A DNA stretch of 64,000 bases from NCBI RefSeq assembly GCF_001425025.1, contig NZ_LMDE01000016.1, positions 2,024 through 66,023 on the forward strand. Reading direction: 5' to 3'. Shown here in pieces: positions 63,047 to 64,000 of this stretch; positions within the stretch are counted from its first letter, which is position 1; the number at the start of each line of letters is the position of its first letter. The notes below the pieces were generated by a model. That model was given only the letters and a program-made list of their open reading frames with translations, searched no databases and was not told the origin of the DNA. Made by a program: the position numbers and the translations under genes. Source of the stretch: Nocardioides sp. Root122 (GTDB taxonomy: Bacteria > Actinomycetota > Actinomycetes > Propionibacteriales > Nocardioidaceae).

Positions 63047-63637
63047 GTGGTGGAGCTCGGATCGCAGCGGCGCGCACTTCCCGTACTGTCGACGCGTCGT
63101 CTCGCGCTTCGACCGGTCGGGGTCGAGGACGAGGACCTGATGATCGACCTGAACTCCGACCCAGCGGTCATGACGTACATCCTGGGGCGCCCTGCGACCC
63201 CTGACGAGACGGCCGCAGAGTGGCGCCGGCGCCTCGACCACCAGAGCGATGCAGGGCGCGGACTCGGATACTGGGCTGGCTTCGTTGCCGGCAGCTTCGT
63301 CGGGTGGTGGTCGGCGTCGTCATTCGACGGCCGGCCCGATACGTCTGGCATCGGCTACCGACTGCGAGCCTCGAGCCACGGCCGCGGGCTCGCGACGGAG
63401 GGCGCTGAGGCCATGGTTCGACAAGCGTTCTCGTGCCGGGACATCGATCGGGTGGTCGCTTCGACGATGGCAGCGAATGCCGGTTCGCGTCGCGTGCTGG
63501 AGAAGGTGGGGATGACGCAGCACGCGTCGTGGGCGGCCTCTCCCGACAGGCGCCGGGTTCCTGGCTGGGAGCGCGGCGAGGTGGCCTACGAGCTCAGCCG
63601 CGCCGAGTGGACGGATCGCACCCCGGATCTGGAGTGA
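63047..63637 (+). CDS. GNAT family acetyltransferase
   Basis: 196 residues. STRRLALRPVGVEDEDLMID at the start and the acetyl-CoA loop RASSHGRGLATEGAEAMV, then VVASTMAANAGSRRVLEKVG. Similar in type to the gene at 61894 but not a close paralogue. The GTG at 63047 is chosen because TATGGT ends 6 bases upstream; earlier in-frame codons lie inside the preceding gene. Substrate unknown. Confidence 0.85.
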   Translation: MVELGSQRRALPVLSTRRLALRPVGVEDEDLMIDLNSDPAVMTYILGRPATPDETAAEWRRRLDHQSDAGRGLGYWAGFVAGSFVGWWSASSFDGRPDTSGIGYRLRASSHGRGLATEGAEAMVRQAFSCRDIDRVVASTMAANAGSRRVLEKVGMTQHASWAASPDRRRVPGWERGEVAYELSRAEWTDRTPDLE

Positions 63638-63681
63638 TCGTCGCGACGAGCACGACGAGCGTTCAGGCTGCGGGGGAGGCG

Positions 63682-63879
63682 TCATCCCGCGTGCGGGACG
63701 ACCTCCTTGAGGAAGCCCCGGGCTCCGAGGAAGTCCGAGAGCGACTGCCGGTGCTCGTCGCACGCCAGCCAGGTCTTGCGCCGCTCGGCGGTGTGGATCT
63801 TGGGGTTGTTCCAGAGCAGCTCCCACGTGGCCTCGCCCTGGCAGCCCTTGGCCGAGCAGATGACGCGGTCGGGCTCCAT
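63682..63879 (-). CDS. Small conserved actinobacterial protein with zinc-ribbon-like cysteines
   Basis: 65 residues: CSAKGC near the N-terminus, the conserved block WELLWNNPKIHTAERRKTW, then ACDEH. The CxxxxC...CxxH spacing could bind one zinc. I know this protein type as widespread in actinobacteria without a function; it is sometimes misnamed an acetone carboxylase subunit. AGAGGA lies 7-8 bases before the ATG. Confidence 0.82.
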   Translation of the reverse strand: MEPDRVICSAKGCQGEATWELLWNNPKIHTAERRKTWLACDEHRQSLSDFLGARGFLKEVVPHAG

Positions 63880-63917
63880 GGGGTGTCCTCTCGAGGCGGG
63901 CGACGGGGGAGAAAAGA

Positions 63918-63958
63918 GAAGTGCCGGACAGCCACGGGGGGAAGCTGTCCGGCACTTC
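63918..63958. terminator. Strong 15-bp hairpin near the right edge
   Basis: GAAGTGCCGGACAGC (63918-63932) pairs perfectly with GCTGTCCGGCACTTC (63944-63958) around an 11-base G-rich loop. It is probably a terminator for a gene entering from the right, or a structured element upstream of the gene at 63682. Confidence 0.65.
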
Positions 63959-63962
63959 AGGA

Positions 63963-63992
63963 GCGATCACAGACGGGGGATGCCGTGATCGC
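63963..63992. repeat. Second hairpin in tandem at the right edge
   Basis: GCGATCAC (63963-63970) pairs with GTGATCGC (63985-63992) around a 14-base loop, four bases after the 15-bp hairpin. Both loops contain an ACGGGGG run. The meaning depends on sequence beyond the window. Confidence 0.55.
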
Positions 63993-64000
63993 ACCGGGAT

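Overview
The window is chromosomal DNA of a high-GC actinobacterium, most likely Nocardioides or a close relative (Nocardioidaceae). The evidence is strong G/C third-position bias, actinobacterial signature genes (rbpA, whiA, opcA, a mycothiol-dependent maleylpyruvate isomerase homologue, an acVLRF1 release-factor-like protein), a LexA box of the type CGAAC-N4-GTTCG before uvrA, and dispersed GGTTTCGAGGCTCG repeats of a kind I associate with Nocardioides. The genus is an inference from gene content. I see no rRNA, tRNA, CRISPR array, insertion sequence or phage genes. No stretch over 300 bp lacks a gene; the largest gaps are about 230 bp.

Layout. 1-6.7 kb: a tandem repeat array, then accessory genes (dienelactone hydrolase-like protein, secreted M43-type metalloprotease, three small sulfotransferases, a thioredoxin-rhodanese fusion, an MBL-fold hydrolase coupled to a mycothiol-dependent enzyme). 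6.7-15.5 kb: excision repair genes uvrA (with LexA box and a Lys/Ala-rich tail) and uvrC (with an in-frame palindromic insert), separated by a Rieske lipoprotein, ccdA and a large secreted metalloprotease. 15.5-22.3 kb: the conserved run rapZ-yvcK-whiA, then gap-pgk-tpiA-secG-rbpA. 22.3-23.55 kb: a gene resembling AbiEi/DUF559 nucleases bracketed by inverted arrays of a 31-bp repeat whose first three bases are the stop codons of rbpA and pgl. 23.55-31.7 kb (minus strand): the operon tkt-tal-pgi-zwf-opcA-pgl, which joins glycolysis and the pentose phosphate pathway. 31.9-37.5 kb: heme O synthase ctaB, a triple-repeat surface protein coupled to a sortase-like gene, heme A synthase ctaA and an ABC transporter. 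37.7-44.4 kb: the complete SUF iron-sulfur operon sufR-B-D-Rieske-C-S-U-T. 44.5-64 kb: a mixed region with a nucleotidyltransferase, an ASCH protein, an NYN nuclease next to acVLRF1, two paralogous ABC exporters around a MarR-type regulator, a kinase-like phosphotransferase, a neutral zinc metallopeptidase, an ABC-F ATPase, a second repeat array, a crotonase, a type I ABC exporter, an SDR, SURF1, moaA, two GNAT acetyltransferases and small conserved proteins.

The order uvrC-rapZ-yvcK-whiA ... gap-pgk-tpi-secG ... pgl-opcA-zwf-tal-tkt ... ctaB ... ctaA-ABC-sufR-sufBDCSU-sufT matches the arrangement I know from Mycobacterium tuberculosis (about Rv1420-Rv1466), so this is a conserved actinobacterial backbone. 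The lineage-specific material (repeat-flanked nuclease cassette, surface protein/sortase pair, repeat arrays) sits in its seams.

About a quarter of the genes carry a TANNNT hexamer ending 6 or 7 bases before the start codon and no Shine-Dalgarno sequence, which suggests leaderless transcripts. I used this to choose several starts. Functional names rest on motifs read by eye; no database search was possible.
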